DNA of 64,000 nucleotides from Babylonia areolata. Lineage: Eukaryota; Mollusca; Gastropoda; Neogastropoda; Buccinidae. The stretch spans positions 96,050,086-96,114,085 of the forward strand of contig NC_134876.1 in assembly GCF_041734735.1 (NCBI RefSeq), given 5' to 3'. Numbering within the stretch: the stretch's first letter is position 1; each line of letters begins with the position of its first letter. The notes under the pieces were generated by a model that saw only the letters and a program-made list of their open reading frames with translations, did no database searches and was not told the DNA's origin. Both the position numbers and the translations under genes were made by a program. Below are positions 1 to 11,800 of the stretch, one piece after another.

Positions 1-133
1 TGTGATCTACTGCCTGCCGACTTCAACTGACCTTTGAGTTATTGGCAGGGAAGGTGTGTGGGCTGTCCTCTTGTTTTTCCCAGCGAATCTTACGGGAAAT
101 ACGTTGGAAAACAGTTCCATATTATCAGCATAC

Positions 134-390
134 AATATACCTGGAGCTCTGCACCTCCCCCCTCCCTCTCTCTCCCTCTCTCTCTTTCTCTGTGCCTCTA
201 TCTATCTAATCCTCAGTCCCTTTCTTCTCTCTGTGTGTCAGTCTCTCGTTTCCTCCCTCTCTCGTTCTTCCTTTCTCTCTTTCACACGGAGTATCCACTA
301 CTATAGCAAATACAGACTGTGTCTTCTCCCTCCCTCTCTCTTTCCCCTCTATCTCTCTCCCCCTCCCCCCCTCGCTCTGTTCTCTGTTCT
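134..390. repeat. CT-rich low-complexity tract
   Basis: Pyrimidine-rich imperfect CTCTCC/CTTTCT runs. Reading frames through it give only Ser/Leu/Pro strings, so it is not coding. Confidence 0.85.
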
Positions 391-573
391 TAGTGAGAAA
401 AAACGCCCTAAAAACCCAACACAGGTTGCCTGGTAAGCTACATTAACTGTAGTGCAACCTTTCCTTTCTCGCTGACTGTTATCAGTGAACTGGTTGTGAC
501 GTCACCACAGTGCACACCCCAGTTCAGCATGGTGAGAAACCCGGTCACGTCTGATAGTTGTCGGTCAGCGCAC

Positions 574-805
574 TGCTGACTGTGCAGTGTTGACCTTTCT
601 GTGTGCAGTGTTGACCTTTCACTATGCAGTGTTGACCTTTCACATACCTGCCATATCTATACTCCGTCATCTTTCTGAACTCCTCCATATCGATACTCCG
701 TCATCTTTCTGAACTCCTCCATATCGATACTCCGTCATCTTTCTGAACTCCTCCATATCGATACTCCGTCATCTTTCTGAACTCCTCCATATCTATACTC
801 CGTCT
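574..805. repeat. Two short tandem arrays (about 22 bp and 34 bp)
   Basis: Three copies of a unit containing gcagtgttgacctttc (574-640) are followed by about four and a half copies of a 34-bp unit containing actccgtcatctttctgaac (650-805). The flanks (390-573 and 806-902) show nothing recognisable. Confidence 0.8.
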
Positions 806-902
806 CGCCAGCTCCCCTGTTCTACAGATACCAGACCTCTCAGGATACCACACGTCAGAAATAAGACCTACGGGCATCTTTCTTCTTTTCAAGCCCCAAA
901 GA

Positions 903-1302
903 TGTGAAACAGACTCCCTGACTACCTCCGACACTCCCTGACTACCTCCGACACTCCCTGACTACCTCCGACACTCAGTCTCCCTGACTACCTCCGACAC
1001 TCCCTGACTACCTCCGACACTCCCTGACTACCTCCGACACTCAGTCTCCCTGACTACCTCCGACATCCTGACTACCTCAGACACTCCCTGACTATCTCCG
1101 ACACTCTGTCTCCCTGACTACCTCCGACACTCCCTGACTTAACCTCCGACACTCCCGGACTACCTCCGAACTCCCTGATACCTCCGGACACTCAGTCTCC
1201 CCTGACTACCTCCGACACTCCCTGACTACCTCCGACACTCCCTGACTACCTCCGACACTCAGTCTCCCTGACTACCTCCGACACTCAGTCTCCCTGAACA
1301 CA
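903..1302. repeat. 20-bp minisatellite
   Basis: About eighteen imperfect copies of tccctgactacctccgacac, some separated by a tcagtc spacer. Copies near 1135-1200 are more diverged than the rest. Confidence 0.9.
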
Positions 1303-1354
1303 TATATTTAATGTGCGGATGTGCGTGTGTAGGGGGTGTGGGGGGGAGGAGGGG

Positions 1355-1420
<66 letters not shown>

Positions 1421-1443
1421 TGTGTGTGTGTGTGTGTGTGTGT
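1355..1443. repeat. (GT)n microsatellite with GTGC variants
   Basis: Long GT run with a GTGC block in the middle. The following 330 bases (1444-1776) contain no feature I can support. Confidence 0.95.
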
Positions 1444-1776
1444 TTTCGTGTGTGAGTAGGGGGCCAGGTATACATATACTTATGTTTCAATGTTGCATTG
1501 TCTATGTATGTGTATAGCTTGCTAAGTACATTTTGGTGTGAACATGTAACAGTGATGGAACATGTATGATAACACGTGTTCTGTAAAGCCCCTGGAGCTG
1601 TTTTCTGGATACATAAGTGCCATCACTCTGATGACCCCGTGTGACCCACTGAGGCAGATGTGCAGGGTGTTGACCTTTAACTTGGCACGAACATCTTCTG
1701 CTGGTGCCTTTGTTTCAGTGCCCGCAGCACTTCCTGCTTCCTGAACAGTGTGGTGGGCAGTCCTGTTCCACTGTGA

Positions 1777-2157
1777 CCACCAGAACAACAGAGGGACAAC
1801 TAGAGTGTTGTCCTAACAATGACACTATGACCATCAGAACAGCAGAGGGACAACTAGAGTGTTGTCCTAACAATGACACTATGACCACCAGAACGACAGA
1901 GGGACAACTAGAGTGTTGTCCTAACAATGACACTATGACCACCAGAACGACAGAGGGACAATTAGAGTGTTGTCCTAACAATGACACTATGACCACCAGA
2001 ACAACAGAGGGACAACTAGAGTGTTGTCCTAACAATGACACTATGACCACCAGAACGACAGAGGGACAACTAGAGTGTTGTCCTAACAATGACACTATGA
2101 CCACCAGAACAACAGAGGGACAACTAGAGTGTTGTCCTAACAATGACACTATGACCA
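1777..2157. repeat. 54-bp minisatellite, seven copies
   Basis: Seven near-identical 54-bp units, each containing agagggacaactagagtgtt. Because 54 is a multiple of three, the array stays open in frames on both strands and yields 18-residue repeats; there is no splice or codon signal that it is a gene. One end of the unit also occurs as a single copy near 18884, within what looks like an interspersed repeat, which suggests where the array came from. Confidence 0.92.
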
Positions 2158-2656
2158 CATACCAAATCGCTATCTTTCTGAGGACAAAAGGACTATACCA
2201 AATCGCTATCTTTCTGAGGACAAAAGGACTATACCAAATCGCTATTAGGACAAAAGAACAAAACCAAATAACTATAGCAAACCGCTGTCTGTCTCAGGTT
2301 AAAAAGACTTATAGCAAATCACTATTATTTCTGAGGACAAAAGAACTATAGCAAATCGCTATCTGTCTGAGGACAAAAACACTATACCAAATCACTGTCT
2401 GTCTGAGGACAAAAGGACAATACCAAATCGCTATCTTTCTGAGGGCAAAAGTACTATACCAGATCGCTGTCTGTCTGATGGCAAAAGAGCCATAAAAATT
2501 GCTATCTGTCTGAGGGCAAAAGAACTATACCAAAATCGCTATCTGTCTGAGAACAAAAGAACTATACCAAATCGCTATCTTTCTGAGGACAAAAGAACTA
2601 TACCAAATCGCAATCTTTCTGAGGACAAAAGAACTATACCAAACCGCTGTCTGTCT
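2157..2656. repeat. ~35-bp degenerate minisatellite
   Basis: About fourteen copies of a unit containing ataccaaatcgctatctttc and gaggacaaaag, directly abutting the 54-bp array. Copies differ by substitutions and small indels. The next 300 bases (2657-2952) hold only a G-rich stretch near 2835-2893. Confidence 0.9.
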
Positions 2657-2952
2657 CCAGGTGAAAGACACGGTGCACGTGAGCTGTGTCTGGCAGCTCG
2701 CACAGAAAGGTCATACGAGCAGCGTAAAGTTCGGGTGGTCTTTGCAGATTCCGGGTACATGTGGCTTTGGTTTCCACCCCCAGTCATCACGTCCCGCCCC
2801 ACCAGACTCCCACCCAGCTGTGTGCAGATGATGGATGGAGTCAGGTGGGGTGGGTGGGAAGGGTGGGGTGGGTTCGCGGGGTGGGGGGGGGGGTTAGTGT
2901 TCAGAGAGGTTGTTGACACCCAGGTCGTCACTGAGAACACTTGGTGGAGGGA

Positions 2953-4800
2953 CCGGACAGTCAGTGGAGGAACAGTAGAGTCAGTGGAGGGACAGTATAG
3001 TCAGTGGAGGCACAGTCAGTGGAGGGACAGTATAGTCAGTGGAGGCACAGTCAGCGGAGGGACAGTATAGTCAGTGGAGGGACAGTCAGTGGAGGGACAG
3101 TATAGTCAGTGGAGGGACAGTCAGTGGAGGGACAGTATAGTCAGTGGAGGGACAGTCAGTGGAGGGACAGTATAGTCAGTGGAGGGACAGTACAGTCAGT
3201 GGAGGGACAGTATAGTCAGTGGAGGCACAGTCAGCGGAGGGACAGTATAGTCAGTGGAGGGACAGTATAGTCAGTGCAGGGACAGTACAGTCAGTGGAGG
3301 GACAGTCAGTGGAGGGACAGTATAGTCAGTGGAGGGACAGTCAGTGGAGGGACAGTCAGTGGAGGGACAGTACAGTCAGTGGAGGGACAGTCAGTGGAGG
3401 GACAGTATAGTCAGTGGAGGGACAGTATAGTCAGTGCAGGGACAGTACAGTCAGTGGAGGGACAGTCAGTGGAGGGACAGTATAGTCAGTGGAGGGACAG
3501 TCAGTGGAGGGACAGTCAGTGGAGGGACAGTACAGTCAGTGGAGGGACAGTCAGTGGAGGGACAGTATAGTCAGTGGAGGCACAGTCAGCGGAGGGACAG
3601 TATAGTCAGTGGAGGCACAGTCAGCGGAGGGACAGTATAGTCAGTGGAGGGACAGTACAGTCAGTGGAGGGACAGTATAGTCAGTGGAGGGACAGTCAGT
3701 GGAGGGACAGTCAGTGGAGGGACAGTATAGTCAGTGGAGGGACAGTCAGTGGAGGGACAGTATAGTCAGTGGAGGGACAGTATAGTCAGTGGAGGGACAG
3801 TCAGCGGAGGGACAGTATAGTCAGTGGAGGCACAGTCAGCGGAGGGACAGTATAGTCAGTGGAGGGACAGTCAGTGGAGGGACAGTATAGTCAGTGGAGG
3901 GACAGTATAGTCAGTGGAGGGACAGTCAGTGGAGGGACAGTATAGTCAGTGGAGGGACAGTATAGTCAGTGGAGGGACAGTACAGTCAGTGGAGGGACAG
4001 TCAGTGGAGGGACAGTATAGTCAGTGGAGGGACAGTCAGTGGAGGGACAGTCAGTGGAGGGACAGTACAGTCAGTGGAGGGACAGTCAGTGGAGGGACAG
4101 TATAGTCAGTGGAGGCACAGTCAGCGGAGGGACAGTATAGTCAGTGGAGGCACAGTCAGCGGAGGGACAGTATAGTCAGTGGAGGGACAGTACAGTCAGT
4201 GGAAGGACAGTATAGTCAGTGGAGGGACAGTCAGTGGAGGGACAGTCAGTGGAGGGACAGTATAGTCAGTGGAGGGACAGTCAGTGGAGGGACAGTATAG
4301 TCAGTGAAGGGACAGTATAGTCAGTGGAGGGACAGTCAGCGGAGGGACAGTATAGTCAGTGGAGGCACAGTCAGCGGAGGGACAGTATAGTCAGTGGAGG
4401 GACAGTCAGTGGAGGGACAGTATAGTCAGTGGAGGGACAGTATAGTCAGTGGAGGGACAGTCAGTGGAGGGACAGTATAGTCAGTGGAGGGACAGTCAGT
4501 GGAGGGACAGTCAGTGGAGGGACAGTATAGTCAGTGGAGGGACAGTCAGTGGAGGGACAGTCAGTGGAGGGACTGTCAGTGGAGGGACTGTCAGTGGAGG
4601 GACAGTACAGTCAGTGGAGGGACAGTCAGTGGAGGGACAGTACAGTTAATGGAGGGATTGTCAGTCAAGGGACAGAAAAGTCAGTGAAGGGGTAGTATAG
4701 TCAGTGGAGGGACAGTCAGTGGAGGGACAGTACAGTCAGTGGAGGGACAGTACAGTCAGTGGAGGGACTGTCAGTGGAGGGACAGAAAAGTCAGTGGAGG
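2953..4800. repeat. 15/20-bp satellite with 535-bp higher-order repeat
   Basis: About 1.85 kb built from two unit lengths: 15 bp (cagtggagggacagt) and 20 bp (the same plus atagt or acagt). Variant units (cacagtcagcgg, tcagtgcagg) recur in fixed order. Markers at 3566 and 4101, and several longer blocks, lie exactly 535 bp apart, so there is a higher-order repeat over the short unit. A shorter 160-bp duplication lies at 3274/3434. Every unit length is a multiple of five. Not coding. Confidence 0.93.
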
Positions 4801-4868
4801 GACTGTCAGTGTCGACACGGCCTCTGGCTGGGGATGGAGGGAAAACAGTTTCCGGTTGTTAAGGTTTC

Positions 4869-5053
4869 ACCCCTCCCTCTCTCTGTGTTTCTGTGTATCT
4901 GGAATATAATAGAACAGCCTACTTCGCACATTACCCAAAATGCTGTATGATTTAGATGACAACCCTCCCTCTCTCTGTGTTTCTCTGTATCTAAAATATG
5001 ATAGAACAGCCTACTTCGCTTATCATCGAATTTGCTGTATGATTTAGATAACA
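4869..5053. repeat. ~94-bp minisatellite, left block
   Basis: Two diverged copies of the unit that continues at 5263. Each has a CT-rich half (ccctccctctctctgtgttt) and an AT-rich half (gctgtatgatttagat). They are separated from the main block by a SINE piece. Confidence 0.85.
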
Positions 5054-5262
5054 ACCGGAAACACGAGCAAACCCAGCATGCACCCCCCTCCCACACACAC
5101 ACACAAAACGGAGTATGGCGGTGTAAAAACGGTCATACACGTAATAGCCCACTCGTGTACATACGAGTGAAGGTCAGTCTAATATCATCATCTTAGATGA
5201 ACAGACTTTCAATAAACGAGTGAAGGTGGGAGTTGCAGCCCACGACCAAAGATGAAGTTAAC
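5054..5262 (+). mobile_element. SINE core fragment within the 94-bp array
   Basis: Shares segments such as acccagcatgcac, cggagtatgg and aacggtcatacacgtaa with the larger tRNA-derived SINE at 45160-45700. It has no tRNA-like head here, so it is the body or 3' part only. A CA run and an internal interruption (about 5180-5220) have altered it. Its position between blocks of the same minisatellite shows that it inserted into an existing array. Confidence 0.7.
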
Positions 5263-6022
5263 ACCCCCTCCATCTGTCTGTGTTTCTCTCTGTGTCTGGA
5301 ATAATGACAGAATAGCTCACTTGGCATATCACCCAGTGTGCTGTATGGTTTAGATGACATCCCTCCCTCTATCTGTGTTTCTCTCTGTGTCTGGAATAAT
5401 GACAGAATAGCTCACTTGGCATATCACCCAGTGTGCTGTATGGTTTAGATGGAATCCCTCCCTCTATCTGTGTTTCTCTCTGTGTCTGGAATATGACATG
5501 ATAGCTCACATGGCATATCATCCAGTATGCTGTATGGTTTAGATGGAATCCCTCCCTCTATCTGTGTTTCTCTCTGTGTCTGGAATATGACATGATAGCT
5601 CACATGGCATATCATCCAGTATGCTGTATGGTTTAGATGACATCCCTCCCTCTATCTGTGTTTCTCTCTGTGTCTGGAATAATGACAGAATAGCTCACTT
5701 GGCATATCATCCAGTATGCTGTATGGTTTAGATGGAATCCCTCCCTCTATCTGTGTTTCTCTCTGTGTCTGGAATAATGACAGAATAGCTCACTTGGCAT
5801 ATCATCCAGTATGCTGTATGGTTTAGATGGAATCCCTCTCTCTATCTGTGTTTCTCTCTGTGTCTGGAATATGACATGATAGCTCACTTGGCATATCACC
5901 CAGTGTGCTGTATGGTTTAGATGACATCCCTCCCTCTATCTGTGTTTCTCTCTGTGTCTGCAATATGACATGATAGCTCACATGGCATATCATCCAGTGT
6001 GCTGTATGGTTTAGATGACATT
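5263..6022. repeat. ~94-bp minisatellite, main block
   Basis: About eight copies of a roughly 94-bp unit: CT-rich start, then a part with tctggaataatgacag, then gctgtatggtttagatg. Two sub-variants (aataatgacagaatagctcac and aatatgacatgatagctcac) are mixed in no fixed order. The rest, 6023-6580, is AT-rich with A-runs at 6128-6161 and shows no gene. Confidence 0.92.
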
Positions 6023-6582
6023 GGAGAGAATAGCTGAACACGCGTTTATCTGTTTCAGCATGTGTCTGGCTCCGTGGAGCTAGATATCTTTATCTCTTTC
6101 AACAACGAATGACTGGTTGTAGATTGGAAAAAAAAAAAAATAAAAAAAATAAAAAAAATTGATCATCCACCGTACTGGCAGATTATGGAAAAAGGAACTG
6201 ACAAATTATATAGCTTTGGATCTAGGTAGAAATTTCAAAATTCGTGGCGACAAGATTTTGAAAAAGAAATAGGGGAACTGGCAATCCGCCATGACAAATA
6301 TCTTCAGTAAACTGGCGTTGATTAGATCTGTTCACATAATAAAGAGTCAACTCCCAGCCTCTTGCTTTTGACTAAAGCTTTGACGTTACTCAAGTCTTTA
6401 CTTCTCTTGAAGAAATGTGCATTGTCTCGCGTTTCATTTATTTCTCAGTTGTTTAAATGTACATTTTTCAAGTTGCCGATATATTACTCGTAATGTTCAC
6501 ATATTTCTTGTTATGATGGGCAAAAGCCGATGTGAATTTATCATTTTAATCTGAATCAGGACTCCGATTCCCATGTGTCTGT

Positions 6583-6940
6583 GTAAGTTGCTCTCTCCCT
6601 CTCTCTCTCCCTCCCTCTCTCCCTCCCTCTCTCTCTCCCTCCCCCTCTCTCTCTCCCTCTCTCTCTCTCCCTCCCTCTCAACCTCCCCCTCTCTCTCTCC
6701 CTCCCCCTCTCTCTCTCCCTGCCTCTCTCTCTCACTAATCCTCCCCCCCTCTCTCCCCCCCTCTCTCTCCCTCCCTTTCTCTCCTTCTCTCTCCCTCCCT
6801 CCCCTCTCTCTCTCCCTCTCTCTCTCTCCCTCTCCTCTCTCTCTCTCTCCCCATCTCTCTCTCCCTTCTCTCCCCCATCTCTCTCTCCCTCTCTCCCCCC
6901 TCTCCCTCTCCCTCTCTCTCTCCCCCCCCTCTCTCTCTGA
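6583..6940. repeat. (CTCTCC)n low-complexity tract
   Basis: 350 bases of CT repeats with CCC blocks. Frames read as Ser/Leu/Pro strings only. Confidence 0.95.
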
Positions 6941-8354
6941 TAGGGGCTGTTGGACTAAATCATTACAGTTATTCAGTGTTACGAGTTCTCATTCTCCCAC
7001 TGACATACTGGCCACCCCGTCCCCCGTTTTATTTCAGATATGCTTGCTTATTTCAAGTATTTAAAATCTCTCTCTGCGAGGAGCATCAACAAAAAGCATT
7101 GTCACTGAAACCGACATAAAACAGCTGCACTATGCGGTATGATATGACTGCCAACACCATACTTAGTACTGGTGAGCCCTTTGCAAAGCATGCCCTGGAC
7201 ACTGTTCGTCTGTAACACGATAAAAGAGTCGGAGAGAAACGAGTGACCAGTGTGCAGACAGCTGGACACCATTCCCTCAATTTCGTTTCTGCAGAAAACT
7301 AGGGGCGGGACAGGGGAGGGAGGAGAGTTCCGTTCTTCCTGCCAGAGATCTCTGACGAGTGAAAGTTTTGTCATGATATTCACAGAGGAGTCAAAATTGT
7401 ACGCCCAGTACCACATAAACACGTATGGTATAGAAGACACTCAGAGTAAACCAGCTACTGTAAACCAAACACATGAACGTCGTCAAAAGGAAAGGGATAA
7501 TAGCTACCGGGTTTTTGCAAAAACAAAGGAGGGTTGAAAGAGTAAACAAAGCGCTCTTCTGCCTTCTCGGATGGCAAGGCTGATGACTCAAAGTAAGGAA
7601 CACGAGCATTGCGCAAGTTCCCCAAGAGTCCCGCAGTTGGCAGCGAACGGCGCAAGGTGCAGAGCCCTTTCTACGATATTCAGTGGCTGCCGCCCTTCCT
7701 GTGTGCACTGACTGTTGTTCATTCCACAATCAGCACGTCTGACTGCAACTGCAACACCGGCCTCAGAAGCAGATGGTTGTTGGCAGTTGGAAGGAAGGTA
7801 GGACGTGGTTGGATGGTGAAAAAAAACAACCTGATATTATCCATCATCTACTTGAATAAAGGCTGAAGTAGGAAAGAGGGAGGGGATGCAGACAGACAGG
7901 TGGATGTGGGAGAGAGAAATTGACAAACACTCGTGATTGGTTCAGAACAAAGTAAAACCAGTATCAGAGAATAAAGGAATATAGACAATAAATCTTCTTC
8001 ATATAGACAATAAACAACTACTTGGATACTAGTTGTTCCTTTTCCTAAAAGAGAGAACATCTGCAGAATAAACAGAATAGGTATACATAAAACAAAGTTT
8101 ATAAACAATCTTTATGTCCAAAACAATCATGAAGTGACAAAGAAGGGGAAACAGGTTCAGTGTCTGTCTGACAGCTGGCAGCAACAGGTCAGAACAGCTG
8201 AACGTGCTGTGTGTGTACTATGTAAGTCTACACACATCCTGCGTACAGTACAGAGTTTCCATTCTCCGGTCGTCAGTACTATCCACACTACAAGGTCTGC
8301 CTGAGAGGTGTGTTCTTGTAATCAGTGTGGAGGATTGGGTAAACAGGTGTTTAA
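6941..8354. other. Unique-looking sequence, no feature seen
   Basis: About 1.4 kb of mixed composition. Open frames here are short (at most about 110 codons), overlap on both strands and match no family I recognise. No convincing acceptor/donor pair with a conserved-looking exon was found. Confidence 0.5.
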
Positions 8355-8716
8355 ACCACATGGTTCATTGCCAGCTGACTACATAGTTCAGTGTTCTAAT
8401 CATATGGTTCATTGCTCAACTCACTACACAGTTCAGTGTTTTAATCACATGGTTCATTACCAGCTCACTGGAGAGTTCAATGTTTTAATCATAATGATTC
8501 ATTGCCCAACTCACTACAGAGTTCAATGTTTGAATCAAATGGTTCATCGCTCAGCTCACTACAGAGTTCAGTGTTTGAATCACATGGTTCATCGCTCAGC
8601 TCACTACAGAGTTCAGTGTATGAATCAAATGGTTCATCGCTCAGCTCACTACAGAGTTCAGTGTTTGAATCATATGGTTCATCGCTCAGCTCACTACAGA
8701 GTTCAGTGTTTGAATC
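8355..8716. repeat. ~45-bp minisatellite, eight copies
   Basis: Units contain tggttcatcgctcagctcac and agagttcagtgtttgaatca. The first copies (8355-8520) are more diverged and the last four are nearly identical. The array ends where LINE-derived sequence begins. Confidence 0.9.
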
Positions 8717-8880
8717 ATAATCCCGTCGTCCTCTCGTGCCATCCATCATTTGCAAACGACGTCTCCACTGCCTGGGACATGTACTGGGGCTCCCCACAAC
8801 AACAACCACACGCCAAGCCGTCAACTCGAATACTTGTACGCCTGAGGAAGAGGGGACGGCCCAAGATGAACTGGCGGTGA
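8717..8880 (+). mobile_element. LINE fragment (end of reverse transcriptase ORF)
   Basis: Reading the plus strand through more than one frame gives SIICKRRLHCLGHVL, then a Thr-rich stretch, then RKRGRPKMNWR and TVERDLRHVD. This is the familiar layout near the C-terminus of LINE ORF2 proteins (RLxWLGHVxRM ... KRGRPxxxWRRTVExDL). A stop separates NWR from TVER, so the copy is dead. It runs straight into the 53-bp satellite, whose first unit is the continuation of this ORF. Confidence 0.8.
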
Positions 8881-10683
8881 ACAGTGGAGAGAGACCTCAG
8901 ACATGTCGACAGACGATGGGGTGACACCAGCAAACAGTGGAGAGAGACCTCAGACATGTCGACAGACGATGGGGTGACACCAGCAAACAGTGGAGAGAGA
9001 CCTCAGACATGCCGACAGACGATGGGGTGACACCAGCAAACAGTGGAGAGAGACCTCAGACATGTCGACAGACGATGGGGTGACACCAGCAAACAGTGGA
9101 GAGAGACCTCAGACATGTCGACAGACGATGGGGTGACACCAGCAAACAGTGGAGAGAGACCTCAGACATGTCGACAGACGATGGGGTGACACCAGCAAAC
9201 AGTGGAGAGAGACCTCACACATGTCGACAGACGATGGGGTGACACCAGTAAACAGTGGAGAGAGACCTCAGACATGTCGACAGACGATGGGGTGATACCA
9301 TCAAATAGTGGAGAGAGACCTCAGACATGTCGACAGACGATGGGGTGACACCAGCAAACAGTGGAGAGAGAACTCAGACATGTCGACAGACGATGGGGTG
9401 ACACCAGCTAACAGTGGAAAGAGACCTCAGACATGTCGACAGACGATGGGGTGACACCAGCAAACAGTGGAGAGAGACCTCAGACATGTTGACAGACGAT
9501 GGGGTGACACCAGCAAACAGTGGAGAGAGACCTCAGACATGTCGACAGACGATGGGGTGACACCAGCAAACAGTGGAGAGAGACCTCAGACATGTCGACA
9601 CACGATGGGGTGACACCAGCAAACAGTGGAGAGAGACCTCAGACATGTCGACACACGATGGGGTGACACCAGCAAACAGTGGAGAGAGACCTCAGACATG
9701 TCGACAGACGATGGGGTGACACCAGCAAACAGTGGAGAGAGACCTCAGACATGTCGACAGACGATGGGGTGATACCATCAAATAGTGGAGAGAGACCTCA
9801 GACATGTCGACAGACGATGGGGTGATACCAGCTAACAGTGGAGAGAGACCTTAGACATGTCGACAGACGATGGGGTGACACCAGCAAACAGTGGAGAGAG
9901 ACCTCAGACATGTCGACAGACGATGGGGTGACACCAGCAAACAGTGGAGAGAGACAGACCTCAGACATGTCGACAGACGATGGGGTGACACCAGCAAACA
10001 GTGGAGACAGACCTCAGACATGTCGACACACGATGGGGTGACACCAGCAAACAGTGGAGAGAGACCTCAGACATGTCGACAGACGATGGGGTGACACCAG
10101 CAAACAGTGGAGAGAGACCTCAGACATGTCGACAGACGATGGGGTGATACCATCAAATAGTGGAGAGAGACCTCAGACATGTCGACAGACGATGGGGTGA
10201 TACCAGCTAACAGTGGAGAGAGACCTTAGACATGTCGACAGACGATGGGGTGACACCAGCAAACAGTGGAGAGAGACCTCAGACATGTCGACAGACGATG
10301 GGGTGACACCAGCAAACAGTGGAGAGAGACCTCAGACATGTCGACAGACGATGGGGTGACACCAGCAAACAGTGGAAAGAGACCTCAGACATGTCGACAG
10401 ACGATGGGGTGACACCAGCAAACAGTGGAGAGAGACCTCAGACATGTCGACAGACGATGGGGTGACACCAGCAAACAGTGGAGAGACAGACCTCAGACAT
10501 GTCGACAGACGATGGGGTGACACCAGCAAACAGTGGAGACAGACCTCAGACATGTCGACAGACGATGGGGTGACACCAGCAAACAGTGGAGACAGACCTC
10601 AGACATGTCGACAGCACGATGGGGTGACACCAGCAAACAGTGGAGACAGACCTCAGACATGTCGACAGACGACGGGGTGACAC
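8881..10683. repeat. 53-bp satellite amplified from LINE ORF
   Basis: About 34 head-to-tail copies of a 53-bp unit containing acagtggagagagacctcag and gacatgtcgacagacgatgg. Read in one frame, the unit gives TVERDLRHVDRRWGDTSKQ, the next stretch of the LINE ORF that ends just upstream. Since 53 is not a multiple of three, the frame shifts each unit. Blocks of variants (gataccatcaaatag, cagctaacagtgg) recur, indicating that groups of units were duplicated together, for instance 9760-9860 and 10130-10230. Confidence 0.9.
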
Positions 10684-10760
10684 CAGCACACTGGCTGAGG
10701 TTCGTGCACTACAGAGCGCCCTGACTGCCTCATGTGTCCTACGACACGGAAGGATGGAAG
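10684..10760 (+). mobile_element. Possible distal piece of the same LINE
   Basis: Sequence after the last 53-bp unit reads HWLRFVHYRAP in one frame, resembling the WRxFVxAL end of many LINE ORF2 proteins. If so, the satellite expanded inside the LINE and split it. The match is short. Nothing is seen from 10761 to 11035. Confidence 0.4.
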
Positions 10761-11035
10761 TCTGAAGTCAGATTTTTCCGCTGCTGGGACTCTCGCAGCT
10801 CCTCGGATCTCGTCGCCTCCCCAAAAGAGAAACACTTGAAAGATAAACTGCACTATGATTCTCCTTATGACTGTGACACAACAACCTGCCTCCCCTTTCA
10901 CTCATTACAAAAATATATCTTCATTTCCATATTGTTGTTGTTTACTGTCTGCATGTAATTAGGTGACAGTTGAACTCACCCAGCAAAGTACCTTCACTGA
11001 GGTGTGGTGAGGCGGTGTCAGACGTCACCTGACAG

Positions 11036-11165
11036 TTCAGTTTCAGTTTCACTTTCTCAAGGAGGCGTCACTGCGTTCGGACAAATCCATACACGCTACA
11101 CCACATCTGTTGAGCAGATGCCTGACCAGCAGCATAACCCAACGCGCTTAGTCAGGCCTCGAGTG
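11036..11165 (+). mobile_element. SINE family A copy
   Basis: Matches the other family-A copies at 50465, 62548, 13396 (minus) and 45707: gtttcactttctcaaggagg, then gcgttcggacaaatcc, then cagatgcctgaccagcagc and ttagtcaggcc. No clear A/B box was assigned. It runs into a tRNA-like SINE in the opposite orientation. Confidence 0.8.
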
Positions 11166-11283
11166 CATGCTTACATATTTGTGTACCTATGAAAGTGGAT
11201 TTCATTTTACGTAATTTCGCCAGAGGACAACACTCTCGTTGCCATGGGTTCTTTTTCAGTGCGCCAAGTGCGTGCTGCACACG

Positions 11284-11314
<31 letters not shown>

Positions 11315-11440
11315 TAGACGCTCAGTTTGATTTTCCAGTCAAACTTAGGAGAAAGGGCGAGAGCGGGATTCGAACCCACACCCTCACGGACTCTCTGTAT
11401 TGGCAGCTGAGCGTCTTAACCATTCTGCCCCGTGTTGCGT
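11166..11440 (-). mobile_element. tRNA-derived SINE (minus)
   Basis: On the minus strand a tRNA-like head with ggcagaatggttaagacgct (A-box region) and gggttcgaatcccg (B box) is followed by about 200 bp of body. The 3' side merges with family-A sequence at 11036-11165. This is a retroposon head, not a tRNA gene. Confidence 0.75.
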
Positions 11441-11506
11441 ATATGGATTTGTCCGAACGTTGTGACGCCTTCTCAAGAAACCGACACTGAAACTGAACCG
11501 AGCTGA
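11441..11506 (-). mobile_element. Partial SINE family A, inverted
   Basis: The reverse complement carries ttcagtttcagtgtcggttt and acgttcggacaaatccatat, the first 65 bp of family A. With 11036-11165 it makes inverted ends around the tRNA-like SINE. Confidence 0.75.
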
Positions 11507-11630
11507 ACTAAAGTGAATCAGATCAGGTCACAATGACCCTCCAGCTCCACCCACACCACCCTGTATTGTTGGCCTTGTGCCAGTCACCATTCTGTGCTGT
11601 ACTAGTCAGTTACACTGGGTCTGCCTTTTT

Positions 11631-11632
<2 letters not shown>

Positions 11633-11678
<46 letters not shown>

Positions 11679-11755
11679 TCTCTCTTTCGTAACTAGCGCC
11701 ATATGGTGTTTCCCCACTCAACATTTCTCCAATGCAAGGGCATAGGTCCTTTCAA

Positions 11756-11787
<32 letters not shown>

Positions 11788-11800
11788 TCACATACACGTG
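11633..11800. repeat. (TG)n and (CA)n microsatellites
   Basis: A TG run at 11633-11677 and a CA run at 11756-11780, about 80 bp apart and mutually complementary, so they could fold back. The flanks 11507-11632 and 11801-12084 show no gene. Confidence 0.9.

Noticed and set aside
7086-7866. Several frames of 60-112 codons on both strands
   Set aside because: Mutually overlapping, no homology I can recognise and no codon bias; considered chance.
8881-10683. CRISPR-like regular repeat array
   Set aside because: Units are contiguous with no unique spacers, and the sequence is eukaryotic and LINE-derived.
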